DNA of 64,000 nt from Planococcus sp. CPCC 101016. GTDB lineage: Bacteria > Bacillota > Bacilli > Bacillales_A > Planococcaceae. The notes under the pieces are model-generated. The model had not been told where the DNA came from and ran no database searches. It saw only the letters and a list, made by a program, of their open reading frames with translations. The stretch lies in the NCBI RefSeq assembly GCF_007859295.1, contig NZ_VOHB01000002.1, forward strand, positions 1,303,624 to 1,367,623, read 5' to 3'. The translations under genes and the position numbers were made by a program. Shown here piece after piece: positions 8,637-17,593 of this stretch (position 1 is its first letter; each line of letters starts with the position of its first letter).

Positions 8637-10085
8637 ATGAACAATCGTGATATTTACAGGTATGTCAGAAAAACTGGACTGCTGTTAAAATTGCTCCATT
8701 TCAGCCGCAGTTTGCAGTTTGCTTTGTTTGCAGGCCTAACTTCAGCTGCAGTCCTCCTGATGGTGTCACGCTTGTTCGTGCTTCCTTATTATGAATTTTA
8801 TGCATATGCAGCCGGATTTGCCGCTGTCTTGAGCTGGATTTTATTGTCCATAAAAGATTTGCCCAATAGACAGCAGGCAGTGCAGGAACTGGACCGTTTC
8901 ACACCTCACAATCAATTACTGACTGTTTGGAAGCTGACTGAGAAAAATGCACTGGCAGAAGATTTGATCACTAAAACTGCACAAACCATTCCTTATAGTT
9001 ATCAATTATTTAGGAAGGAGCGGAAAGCGTGGCTGCGTCCGAAATGGTTGGTAGGGGTAGTGATCAGCGGTGCACTGGTGTTATTGCTGGTGATTTTTCC
9101 GAGCAGTTTGCAGAATGAGGCAAATGATGTTGAAAAAGAGCTTGAGTTAGCGGAAGACATCAAAAAAGAAGTTGAAAAAATAAAAGCTACAGCAGAAACG
9201 GAACTAGTCAAAAAAGAATTGGATGCGTTAAAGACCTTCTTAGAAAAAAAAGAAGATCCAGAAGCATTATTGAAAGAAGTGGTTAAAAAACAGAAAGAAC
9301 TGGATTTAAAAAAGCGGCAATTGGCAGAAGAAAAGAGCACTGATGCGGAAGCGATAAACAAAGACTTAGAAAAAGCTTCCGATCAATTGGCAGAACAGGC
9401 GGGGAAAACCCAGACGGCTTTGAGTAATATGGGCAAGCCTGTCGCATTCCCATTGCAGCAAACCATCGCCAATCGTCAGCAATCCAGCGAGGAGGACTCA
9501 ACTGGTTCAGCGGCTGGTCAAGCTTCCGAAGCTGATGGTGAAGCCGGTGATTCCACTGCTGGCGACCAGTCTTCAAGCGGTGGAGAAAATCCAGAAGAAG
9601 CAAATGATACAGCGAACAATCAAGGGCAAGGACAAGGACAGGGTCAAGGCCAAGGACAAGGACAAGGACAAGGACAAGGACAGGATCAAGGCCAAGGACA
9701 AGGACAAGGAGAAGGACAAGGACAAGGACAAGGGCAAGGGCAAGGACAGGGTCAAGGTCAAGGCCAAGGCCAAGGACAAGGGCAAGGGCAAGGACAAGGC
9801 GGTGGAGCTGGAAAAGGCAAAGGAAGCCGAGATTTGTTGACTGTGCCATCCAGAATCGGTGGTGAAGGGGAAACCGCAGTCGACAATGGTGAAATTGGTG
9901 AAGGCCAAGCGGCAGGAGAGCAGAAAGGACCTGTTCCAGCAACAAAAGGAAGTGTACAGCCTTATGCGGATGTTGTAGGTGATTATTCAGCATCTTATTT
10001 TTCTAGTGTCGATCGCCTGCAATTACCGCCTGATCTCCAAACGATAGTAGAGCAGTATTTTACGGATATTGAAAACGATGAATAG
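8637..10085 (+). CDS. Membrane coiled-coil protein with long Gly-Gln repeat
   Basis: A 482-residue protein with three predicted membrane segments (about 25-47, 53-72 and 137-156), an acidic/lysine-rich coiled coil (about 160-265), an acidic low-complexity linker, then a 59-residue tract of alternating Gly and Gln (residues 329-387, interrupted once by Asp and once by Glu) and a conserved-looking tail VVGDYSASYFSSVDRLQLPP. The ATG has GGAGGG 6 bases upstream. The architecture recalls DUF4175-like proteins of bat-type operons, but the match is by shape only. The Gly-Gln tract is encoded by a 6-bp repeat and may vary in length. Confidence 0.75.
   Translation: MNNRDIYRYVRKTGLLLKLLHFSRSLQFALFAGLTSAAVLLMVSRLFVLPYYEFYAYAAGFAAVLSWILLSIKDLPNRQQAVQELDRFTPHNQLLTVWKLTEKNALAEDLITKTAQTIPYSYQLFRKERKAWLRPKWLVGVVISGALVLLLVIFPSSLQNEANDVEKELELAEDIKKEVEKIKATAETELVKKELDALKTFLEKKEDPEALLKEVVKKQKELDLKKRQLAEEKSTDAEAINKDLEKASDQLAEQAGKTQTALSNMGKPVAFPLQQTIANRQQSSEEDSTGSAAGQASEADGEAGDSTAGDQSSSGGENPEEANDTANNQGQGQGQGQGQGQGQGQGQGQDQGQGQGQGEGQGQGQGQGQGQGQGQGQGQGQGQGQGQGGGAGKGKGSRDLLTVPSRIGGEGETAVDNGEIGEGQAAGEQKGPVPATKGSVQPYADVVGDYSASYFSSVDRLQLPPDLQTIVEQYFTDIENDE
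9621..9800 (+). repeat. Hexanucleotide tandem repeat coding for (Gln-Gly)n
   Basis: About 30 units of CAAGGA/CAAGGG/CAAGGC/CAGGGT, all reading Gln-Gly. Synonymous third-base drift among units shows the tract is kept at protein level and is not freshly slipped. Candidate for strain-to-strain length change. Confidence 0.9.
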
Positions 10086-10099
10086 AAAAGAGGAATTTT

Positions 10100-11092
10100 A
10101 TGACCTATACAACAGATCAATTTACAGATATGAGTCAATTGCTTGAGGAAGTCAGGGCTGAAATCGGACGCTTTATTGTCGGTCAGGAAAATGCAGTAGA
10201 GTTTTCCTTATATGCCATATTGGCGGATGGACATGCTTTACTGGAAGGGCTTCCTGGGCTTGGAAAAACGATGCTGATCCGCACCGTTTCGGATGTTCTT
10301 GATTTATCGTTTTCAAGAATCCAATTTACGCCTGATTTGATGCCGTCTGATATAACAGGAACAAGCCTGATTGAGCGCGATGCAGAAGGGCGCCAACAGT
10401 TTACCTTCCGAGAAGGACCGATTTTTCATCAAATGGTGTTGGCCGATGAAATCAACCGGGCTACCCCCAAAACCCAAAGTGCACTGCTAGAAGCGATGGG
10501 GGAAAAAACGGTCACCATTCTTGGTGATACCAAAAAGATGGCGAGGCCCTTCTTTGTTTTGGCGACACAAAATCCAATTGAAATGGAAGGGACATACCCC
10601 TTGCCTGAAGCACAAATGGACCGATTTTTATGCAAAATCCTTGTTTCCTATCCAAACCGCCAAGAGCTAGCTGAAATCAGCCGGCGGACGACAGGAGCTG
10701 AAACCATCAGCCTCAGCAAAAAAATGAATACTGCCAGCCTGATTGAGGCGCAGCAGATGGTCAAAGAGGTATTAATGGCAGAAGACATTCTTATGGTAGC
10801 TGTGGATATTATTCAAAATACCCACCCTGAACATTCAGAGCACGAGCAGATTCAGCAGTTTGTTCAGTACGGCAGCGGTCCGCGCGGATTACAGAGTCTG
10901 ATAAAGCTGGCTAAAGCACGTGCTTTGATGGAAGGGCGATATCACGTGTCGATAGGTGATTTAAAATATGTGGCTAAACCAGTATTGCGTCATCGCTTGT
11001 TATTGAATTATGAAGCTGAAGCTATTGGAAAAGAAGCGGATGAATTGATCGATCTGGTTCTCAGCACGGCAGGAAAAGGCGTTCTGAAATGA
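10100..11092 (+). CDS. MoxR-family AAA+ ATPase
   Basis: A 330-residue chaperone-like ATPase. Walker A is GLPGLGKT (near residue 52), Walker B and the following helix are VLADEINRATPKTQSALLEAM (positions about 114-134), and sensor 1 is in ATQNPIEMEGTYPLPEAQMD. The C-terminal lid domain is complete. MoxR ATPases work with VWA-domain proteins to mature or remodel target complexes, and the neighbours here are a DUF58 protein and two VWA proteins. The gene overlaps the DUF58 gene by ATGA. Confidence 0.93.
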   Translation: MTYTTDQFTDMSQLLEEVRAEIGRFIVGQENAVEFSLYAILADGHALLEGLPGLGKTMLIRTVSDVLDLSFSRIQFTPDLMPSDITGTSLIERDAEGRQQFTFREGPIFHQMVLADEINRATPKTQSALLEAMGEKTVTILGDTKKMARPFFVLATQNPIEMEGTYPLPEAQMDRFLCKILVSYPNRQELAEISRRTTGAETISLSKKMNTASLIEAQQMVKEVLMAEDILMVAVDIIQNTHPEHSEHEQIQQFVQYGSGPRGLQSLIKLAKARALMEGRYHVSIGDLKYVAKPVLRHRLLLNYEAEAIGKEADELIDLVLSTAGKGVLK

Positions 11093-11946
11093 GCTCATTA
11101 AAGCTTCCTGCCGATTGGGGATTACGCCTCAGCCGCTATGCCATTGGCACAAAAGCAAAAATCAGAGGACATCACAAAGGCTCCCATCGGTCGATGCGGT
11201 TCGGCAGTTCACTGGATTTTTCTGATTTTCGTGAATATCATCCAGGAGATGATGTCCGCCACATTGATTGGAACGTTTACGCCCGGACCGAGCGCGTCTA
11301 TATTAAACGTTTTTTGGATGAGCAGGAAATGCGCATTCACATACTCCTCGATAGCTCCAAATCAATGAACAATAAATGGCTGTTCGCCAAACAGCTGGCA
11401 TATTCTCTAGGATTGATGGTATTGGCAAGTGATGATCGTCTGACGGTATCAGCGGGCCAAAAAGCGGTGCCTTTCCGAAAGAAAGGGAAGTCGGCCAGGA
11501 AGCTGTTTGAGCATTTCATGTCTTCGGTTTTGGAACCGGCCACTTTGTCTTTTGCCAAACAAGCAAGCTTCCATGCAGCAAAAGATTCTACGGTTCTATT
11601 CATCGTTTCAGATGGCCTTGAGCCGTTGAAAGACTGGCAAGTGTTTTTCAGACAGGCTCCAGCGTATGCGCACGATATTCGCTTTATCCACATCAGTACA
11701 GAAGAAGAGCGGACTCCTTCTTACAAAGGAGACTTTCGCTTTATTGATGACGAAACCGAGCAGGTTCTGAATGTCACAGTAACAGAAGAAGCGCTCCGTA
11801 CGTACCGGCACCAAAGTGAACTTCACACAAAAGGGCTGGAATCACTTTGTCGAACATATGGCATCGCCTATTTGCCAGTGCGTGTGGAGGATGGAATGGA
11901 GCAAGTGTTATTTCAGCAAATGGTTCGAAAAAATTGGATTAAATGA
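11089..11946 (+). CDS. DUF58 domain protein (VWA-like partner of MoxR)
   Basis: A 285-residue protein carrying the DUF58 hallmark YHPGDDVRHIDWNVYART near residue 48 followed by a VWA-like fold with the metal-site start LLDSSKSM. It lacks the N-terminal membrane pair many DUF58 proteins have, so it should be cytoplasmic. DUF58 proteins are encoded next to moxR in most bat-like operons and are thought to be contacted by the ATPase. Confidence 0.9.
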   Translation: MSSLKLPADWGLRLSRYAIGTKAKIRGHHKGSHRSMRFGSSLDFSDFREYHPGDDVRHIDWNVYARTERVYIKRFLDEQEMRIHILLDSSKSMNNKWLFAKQLAYSLGLMVLASDDRLTVSAGQKAVPFRKKGKSARKLFEHFMSSVLEPATLSFAKQASFHAAKDSTVLFIVSDGLEPLKDWQVFFRQAPAYAHDIRFIHISTEEERTPSYKGDFRFIDDETEQVLNVTVTEEALRTYRHQSELHTKGLESLCRTYGIAYLPVRVEDGMEQVLFQQMVRKNWIK

Positions 11947-11957
11947 GGTGAAGCGGC

Positions 11958-13691
11958 ATGGGGGCATCAAATTGGGGAATGATCTGGACAGCAGTTATGC
12001 CGCTGGCTGTGATCCTCTATTATTTCTTTAGAAAAAAATACAAGGATCAGCGGGTATCGTCGACCCTATTCTGGCAGGAGCGAATGAAAGAGCTGCAGGC
12101 ATCACCTTATTTGAAAAAACTGCAGCATCATTTATTGTTCTATCTGCAATTGGCGGCGTTATTGTTGTGTGTTCTGGGGTTGTTGGGACCGTTTAGCGAG
12201 TCGGAAACACTTGCTGGCAATGACTTTATTTTTGTAGTGGATACGTCTGCGACAATGCTTGCGGGTTCACCTTCTCATTTTAAAATGCATCAACAGGAGA
12301 TGAAAAACCTGGTGGAACAAGCCGGCGGCAAGCCGGTCACTATCATTACAACTGGCCATAGTCCAAACGTGGTGGTTCGGCAAGAACAGAATATAGCGGT
12401 TGTCGAAAAAGCAATCGATCAATTAGCAATAAGTTATGAAAATGCCGAGATGGAACAGACGATTTTATTTGCGGATACACTGGCTGACAGTGATTCTACT
12501 GTCATCCACATTTTTACTGATGTGTTGGACAGGGCGGTGCTGGCCCATAAAACAGGCCAAAGCTACCGCGTTCACGGTTTTGATGAAACGCTGCGCAATG
12601 TTTCCATCCGCCAATTCGGCATTTCGGAAACAGCAGAAGGATCCAGAGGCATTGTGCAGCTGGTGAACAATAGCGAGGAGTCATTGCCGGCCACCGTCCG
12701 CTTGTCATCAGCAAATACGGAAAAATCAGTTGAAGTGGAGCTGGAGCCTACAGAGGAATTGCTCATTCCTTTTGAAGAGCTGCCGAATGAAAAACTCTGG
12801 CAGGCGATTGTTGAAGTAGATGACGATTATCTAGCTGATAACACGATGGCGACTTATTCAGCGCCTCCGGGTAATGCGGTAGTGATTGACTCAGCTTTGC
12901 ACGAATTGATCGCCAGTGGCTACCAGTCGACCGGTCTGGAAGTTCAATTGGCGGAATCCGGCCAACTTCAGCCGGATTCGGGAGTACCGCTTGTCACCAA
13001 CCAAAGCGAGTTGCTGGATGGCCGTACACCGATTCTATTGTTTGGGCGAAATGATGAAAACACGTTTGAAGTATCAGGGCAAGTCGAAACGCAAGCGAAT
13101 CCGCTTTTCTCTTATGCATCATTAGAGGAAGTCTATGTTTCACAGCTTTATCCGCCTTTTGAAAGTTTTGAAACGATAGCTGAAATTGACGGTCATCCGT
13201 TTATCCAACTATCTCCAAAAGGAGATATTGTGGTGCTGACGGACGTTCAATTGACTGACTGGCCACTTTATCCTTCCTTTCCTTTGTTCTTACGGTCCGC
13301 CATGGACAGTTTAGCGGGGGATGCGGAATTTCTTGGGTTCTTTCAGCCCAATGAGCATCGCTCCGTCTCTTTGGCTTCGGAGACTGGGGAATGGGAGATT
13401 TTTAAAGACGGTGTCTATAGCCATTCCTACATTGAGGGAAGCGGTCCATTTGTTGCCCCCACTGAGCCAGGAATTTATGAAGTGGTCGGGGAAAATCAGA
13501 CGATGGCCATGATTGTTCAGTTGGCCAGCGAAGAAAAAACACTTTTAGCCGGTTCAAGCTATACCATGGGACAAGCGGAAGCTGCGCAAGAGACAGTCCG
13601 TTTTTCGTTTGTGCCATTTATCATCTTGTTGATCTTGTTGCTGGTCGCTTTGGAATGGGAGGTGTACCGCCGTGGAATTGCGACTCGATAA
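11958..13691 (+). CDS. BatA-like membrane protein with VWA domain
   Basis: A 577-residue protein with an N-terminal BatA-type hairpin (membrane segments about 7-24 and 55-76), then a VWA-like domain starting FIFVVDTSATM (metal-site DxSxT, near residue 90) with IFTDVLD as the later acidic motif, a long beta-rich region and a C-terminal membrane segment near 550-570. The bulk of the protein should lie outside the membrane between the two anchors. The ATG has GAGGTG upstream, and the gene overlaps the next by 20 bases. Confidence 0.82.
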   Translation: MGASNWGMIWTAVMPLAVILYYFFRKKYKDQRVSSTLFWQERMKELQASPYLKKLQHHLLFYLQLAALLLCVLGLLGPFSESETLAGNDFIFVVDTSATMLAGSPSHFKMHQQEMKNLVEQAGGKPVTIITTGHSPNVVVRQEQNIAVVEKAIDQLAISYENAEMEQTILFADTLADSDSTVIHIFTDVLDRAVLAHKTGQSYRVHGFDETLRNVSIRQFGISETAEGSRGIVQLVNNSEESLPATVRLSSANTEKSVEVELEPTEELLIPFEELPNEKLWQAIVEVDDDYLADNTMATYSAPPGNAVVIDSALHELIASGYQSTGLEVQLAESGQLQPDSGVPLVTNQSELLDGRTPILLFGRNDENTFEVSGQVETQANPLFSYASLEEVYVSQLYPPFESFETIAEIDGHPFIQLSPKGDIVVLTDVQLTDWPLYPSFPLFLRSAMDSLAGDAEFLGFFQPNEHRSVSLASETGEWEIFKDGVYSHSYIEGSGPFVAPTEPGIYEVVGENQTMAMIVQLASEEKTLLAGSSYTMGQAEAAQETVRFSFVPFIILLILLLVALEWEVYRRGIATR

Positions 13692-16245
13692 TTCCTTGTG
13701 GCTGCTATTGCTTCTTCCTACACTCGTTTATTTCGGCTGGTTTGGATTGAAGAATTTTAGAGACAGTTCCAAATTGCAAAAAATTGTTTTTCTTCTTCGG
13801 ATAGCAGTTGTCGCTTTATTAATTTTTGCGTTAGCCTCGCCATCCCTTCTTCGTCCCGTTAAAGAAGAACAGGTCATTTTCCTGATGGATCGTTCTGCTT
13901 CTCTTAAAGGAATGGAGACTGAAATGACACTGGCGGTAGAAAATGCATTGAGCTCAAAAAAAGATCATCAATCGGTTGCTGTCTATACATTTGCAGAAGA
14001 CTTTCTCAGTCTGTTGCCGATGACGAAAGAGCCGCAGACCTTGCCGGCGGAATTAGCGGCCGGGCAAAACGGACACACGAACATCGCGCGTGCATTGGAA
14101 CTCGCCTCGAATAGCGGGAATACGGATCTTGCTACAAGATTAGTGCTCCTGACTGATGGCAATGAAACTCAATCCTCCGCCATTGAAAGCCTAAACCGGC
14201 TCGAGTCCGAGCGGCTGCAGGTCGATGTGTGGCCAATTGAACAATCGGTGCAGAACGATCTCGCCGTTAGCCGCTTCGAAACACCGTCGCGCGCATTTTT
14301 GGGAGAAGCTCAATCTTTTTCTGTTACGATCGATTCAGATACAGAAACCGAGGCAAAATTGATTTTTTCTGCTAATGATCGTGATTTGGATACGAAAGAA
14401 ATCGAATTGTCGGAAGGTCAAAATGTCTTCAATTATTCATACCCGGCAACTTCAGAAGGCTTATTGAAATACGAAGTTCGTGTCGAAACTGCTGATGATG
14501 CTTTTCTCGAAAACAACTCATTGGCAAGCATTACCGAAGTTTCTGGAAGTCCGGAAGTGCTGGTGGTCAATGGTGGTGAACCTAGTCCGATTCCGGGTTT
14601 ATTGGATACGGAAAATTTACGGGTAACTGAGCTTTCGTCTGCCCAGTTGCCAAGCAGTTTATCCGCCATTCTTCGTTATGACTCTATTATTTTCGATAAC
14701 GTATCAGGTACAGCTGTCGGAGAGCAGCAGATGACGATTATCGAACAGGCCGTACAGCAATTTGGCGTGGGATTCATGATGGTCGGCGGCGAACAAAGCT
14801 TCGGGCTCGGGGGCTATTTCAAAACGCCGATTGAACGGTTGCTGCCGGTCGAAATGGAGGTCAAAGGCAAACATGAACTGCCGTCTCTTGGCTTAATGAT
14901 TGTTATGGATCGTTCGGGAAGTATGTTGGGCATGAAAATGGAATTGGCCAAAGAAGCCGCAGCCCGATCTGTCGAACTTCTGCGTCCAGACGACACTTTA
15001 GGTGTCATCGCTTTTGATGATCGACCATGGGAGATTTTGCCGACTGCCAAAGTGTCCGATCCGCAGGCGGCTGTGGACAAGATTCTCGCAATAACTCCGG
15101 GAGGCGGAACTGAAATCTATCGCTCATTGGAGCAAGCCTATTCGGAACTGGAGGACCTGGAACTGCAGCGGAAGCACATTATCTTGCTGACAGATGGCCA
15201 ATCTGCCACTTCCAGTGATTACGATGCGTTAATTGAAAATGGCAAAGACAAGAATATCACTTTGTCCACCGTATCTATTGGTCAAGATGCCGACCGAAAT
15301 CTGCTGGAGCAGCTGGCCGATACTGGCAGTGGTAGATTTTATGATGTGATTGACGCTACGACAATTCCTGCGATTTTGTCACGGGAAACCATTATGATGT
15401 CACGGACGTATATTGTCGATAAACCCTTTACACCCATCGTCTACAGCAGCAGATGGGATGATTTATTTGATGAAGGAATTCCGCAACTCAATTCTTATAT
15501 TGCCACGACTGCAAAAAGTACTGCTTCAGTGGCATTGGAAAGTGAGGAAGGGGATCCGGTATTAGCCAGCTGGAATTATGGCCTTGGTAAAACTGTCGCT
15601 TATACATCGGGCAGCGGAGCGTGGAGCGGAGACTTCCAGAGTTGGAGCCGATGGCCGGATTTCTGGAATCGCAGTGCTGCTCAATTATTGCCTGCTTATG
15701 AAGAAATTCCGTACTCGGTGACCCGGAAAGAACAGGGCGTCTATACGGTAGAAGATCCTACACAAAGTTCGGCGATTCTTACTGTAGCGGCGGTTGATGA
15801 ACAGGGGAACGAAGTTCCCTTGCAGACAGAACCGTTGGCTCCTGGAAAAGTGGATGTCAAGCTGGATGCAGAACCTGGTCTGATTTTTTTCAGCATCAGC
15901 AATGAAAACGGAGCAGCTTACAAAACAGGCTTGACGATCCCTTACGGAGATGAGTACCAAACTGCTGCTGCGAACATGCCATTGATGACAACGCTGGCTG
16001 AGCGGACTGGTGGACAAGTATTGGGGACGCTGGATGAAGCATTCCGGGATATGACTTATACTAGCGGCACTGTGCGCCCCATTCAGCTGTTTTTATTGTT
16101 AGCTGCTATGGTCTTGTTTTTCTTAGACATTACGCTTCGGCGCTTCGGACTGCCGAAACCTGCATTAAAAAGAAAAGCCACAAAAGAAGAGCCTTCTTCT
16201 CCTGCGGCAGTTGACCAATTAATAAAAGCGAAAAAGAGAAGCTGA
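13672..16245 (+). CDS. Large membrane protein with two VWA domains and amidotransferase-like insert
   Basis: An 857-residue protein. Membrane segments at about 9-27, 37-60 and near 803-822. The first VWA domain begins IFLMDRSAS near residue 72, with HTNIARAL and LLTDGNET as its further metal-site motifs. A class I amidotransferase-like region (about 295-395) ends in MMVGGEQSFGLGGYFKTP. The second VWA begins LMIVMDRSGSM near 408, followed by GGGTEIYRSLEQA and ILLTDGQS, so both metal sites look complete. It starts at GTG with GGGAGG 9 bases upstream. As the last gene of the operon it ends within its terminator hairpin. Confidence 0.85.
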   Translation: MELRLDNSLWLLLLLPTLVYFGWFGLKNFRDSSKLQKIVFLLRIAVVALLIFALASPSLLRPVKEEQVIFLMDRSASLKGMETEMTLAVENALSSKKDHQSVAVYTFAEDFLSLLPMTKEPQTLPAELAAGQNGHTNIARALELASNSGNTDLATRLVLLTDGNETQSSAIESLNRLESERLQVDVWPIEQSVQNDLAVSRFETPSRAFLGEAQSFSVTIDSDTETEAKLIFSANDRDLDTKEIELSEGQNVFNYSYPATSEGLLKYEVRVETADDAFLENNSLASITEVSGSPEVLVVNGGEPSPIPGLLDTENLRVTELSSAQLPSSLSAILRYDSIIFDNVSGTAVGEQQMTIIEQAVQQFGVGFMMVGGEQSFGLGGYFKTPIERLLPVEMEVKGKHELPSLGLMIVMDRSGSMLGMKMELAKEAAARSVELLRPDDTLGVIAFDDRPWEILPTAKVSDPQAAVDKILAITPGGGTEIYRSLEQAYSELEDLELQRKHIILLTDGQSATSSDYDALIENGKDKNITLSTVSIGQDADRNLLEQLADTGSGRFYDVIDATTIPAILSRETIMMSRTYIVDKPFTPIVYSSRWDDLFDEGIPQLNSYIATTAKSTASVALESEEGDPVLASWNYGLGKTVAYTSGSGAWSGDFQSWSRWPDFWNRSAAQLLPAYEEIPYSVTRKEQGVYTVEDPTQSSAILTVAAVDEQGNEVPLQTEPLAPGKVDVKLDAEPGLIFFSISNENGAAYKTGLTIPYGDEYQTAAANMPLMTTLAERTGGQVLGTLDEAFRDMTYTSGTVRPIQLFLLLAAMVLFFLDITLRRFGLPKPALKRKATKEEPSSPAAVDQLIKAKKRS

Positions 16246-16265
16246 CTCTTTTTCGCTTTTTCTTT
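16224..16265 (+). terminator. Terminator of the MoxR/VWA operon
   Basis: A perfect 15-bp stem beginning AAAAGCG with loop AAGCTGA that contains the stop codon, followed by T-rich sequence. Being A-rich on the left and T-rich on the right, it can also act for the convergent exporter gene at 16296. Confidence 0.88.
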
Positions 16266-16295
16266 CTTATGGAGTTAAAACAACTAGACGCTTTT

Positions 16296-17486
16296 TCAAC
16301 TGCGGCTGGTGGCCAAAAGCTGCTGCTTGCGCATCGACCAGGTGTTGGCAATGATAAAGCAGGTGATCAGGATTGCAGTTCCTAATATATAAGGATAGCT
16401 CATATTAATATCGAAAAGGATGCCGGCAAGCGCAGGTCCAATCATATTGCCCAGGCTCATATAAGCATTGTTCATGCCTGCTGCAAACCCTTGCTGATCG
16501 CCTGCCAGTTTGGAAATTAAGGTATTGATGGCCGGCCGAAGTAGGGAAGCGGCCGTAAAGAAGACTGCTGAAACCAACATGATAGCCCAAAAAGAACTGA
16601 CAAACAAGATGCTGATCATTGCGCCTGCTGACACCAGCAGGTTGACCAATATGACTCTCATCTCACCAAAACGCTTGAACAGCTTATCAATGACAAAGGT
16701 CTGGACAACGACGCCCACAAAACCGCCAATCGTGATTAGAATCGCAATTTCCTTAGGAGTGAATCCGAATTTCTTATCGGCATATAAGGCGATGGTCGAT
16801 TGGAAGTTGGACAAACCGAAAGCGAAGATAAACATAACTAGTAACATGACAAAATAAGGCGTATAAGTCGACCGTTTCATTTGCTGCAGCAGATTTTCCG
16901 ATTTTGAATCAGCCGCCTGAATAGTGGGCGCGACATTGGGCAATACGGTAAAGGAAATGAACGCTGCAATCAATGCAACTGCAGTAGCCACGTAAAATGG
17001 AAACTGGATGCTGACTTCCGCCAAAAATCCGCCAATTCCAGGTCCGATCATAAAGCCGAGGGACATAGAGGCGCCAAGCCAACCCATGCCTTTTCCGCGT
17101 TCTTCAAAGGTCGTAATATCCGCTACAAATGCCATCATCGGTGGAATCAGGAAAGCAGCACCAAGTCCACTGAAGAAGCGGGCAACGTAGAGTATCCATA
17201 GATGAGAAGCAAGTCCGAATGCGAGCTGGGACAATCCGAACACAATCAGTCCAAAAATGATCAACTTTTTGCGACCGTATTTATCGGAAAGCTGACCCGA
17301 CAAAGGAGAAAATAGAAATTGAGCTAATGCAAAGGTGGCAATCAATGTACCGAGCGCCTGACCCGCTACACCGAATGTATCCAAATAGGCGGGCATAATC
17401 GGAATGATCAATCCGATGCCGCTCATGGCAATGAACATATTGAACATCAGGACATAGAGTGCGAATTTATTTGATTTTACGGCCAT
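16296..17486 (-). CDS. MFS drug exporter, DHA1 family (Bmr/NorA-like)
   Basis: A 396-residue, 12-helix membrane protein with the motif A sequence GQLSDKYGRKK between helices 2 and 3 and the antiporter motif C (GFMIGPGIGG) in helix 5. These are the marks of proton-coupled drug exporters such as Bmr and NorA. The ATG at 17486 has AAGAAGG 8 bases upstream and starts MAVKSNKF; an ATG six codons earlier lacks a ribosome site. It stands alone between the operon end and potD. Substrate not predictable. Confidence 0.87.
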   Translation of the reverse strand: MAVKSNKFALYVLMFNMFIAMSGIGLIIPIMPAYLDTFGVAGQALGTLIATFALAQFLFSPLSGQLSDKYGRKKLIIFGLIVFGLSQLAFGLASHLWILYVARFFSGLGAAFLIPPMMAFVADITTFEERGKGMGWLGASMSLGFMIGPGIGGFLAEVSIQFPFYVATAVALIAAFISFTVLPNVAPTIQAADSKSENLLQQMKRSTYTPYFVMLLVMFIFAFGLSNFQSTIALYADKKFGFTPKEIAILITIGGFVGVVVQTFVIDKLFKRFGEMRVILVNLLVSAGAMISILFVSSFWAIMLVSAVFFTAASLLRPAINTLISKLAGDQQGFAAGMNNAYMSLGNMIGPALAGILFDINMSYPYILGTAILITCFIIANTWSMRKQQLLATSRS

Positions 17487-17530
17487 AAAGAGACCTTCTT
17501 TCATTGTTATTTCGTAAGGCTAAATTTTAG

Positions 17531-17559
17531 ACTATAGAATCTACATACTATACCCCAAA
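17531..17559 (-). promoter_or_regulatory. Predicted SigA promoter of the DHA1 exporter
   Basis: On the minus strand TTTGGG, 17 bases, TATAGT, ending about 45 bases before the start codon. The -35 is imperfect. Confidence 0.45.
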
Positions 17560-17563
17560 TCCC

Positions 17564-17593
17564 ACAAAAAAAACAGGCAAAAGTTCTGCCTGT
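17564..17593 (-). terminator. Terminator of the potABCD operon
   Basis: Minus-strand stem ACAGGCA/TGCCTGT followed by eight T, starting at the potD stop codon. Confidence 0.85.

Noticed and set aside
9283..9993. Leu-rich 236-codon frame on the minus strand and Lys/Asp-rich frames on the plus strand across the Gly-Gln region
   Set aside because: They are by-products of the 6-bp repeat, which is open in many frames; no ribosome sites and no sensible protein composition.
4496..16245. Gliding-motility gldAFG-like system
   Set aside because: The ABC-2 pair plus an exported protein recalls gldA-gldF-gldG, but the MoxR, DUF58 and VWA genes and the Bacillales setting do not fit, and no other gld gene is present.
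4496..16245. Horizontally acquired island
   Set aside because: Codon and base use look like the neighbouring genes, and no integrase, tRNA or attachment repeats flank the operon.
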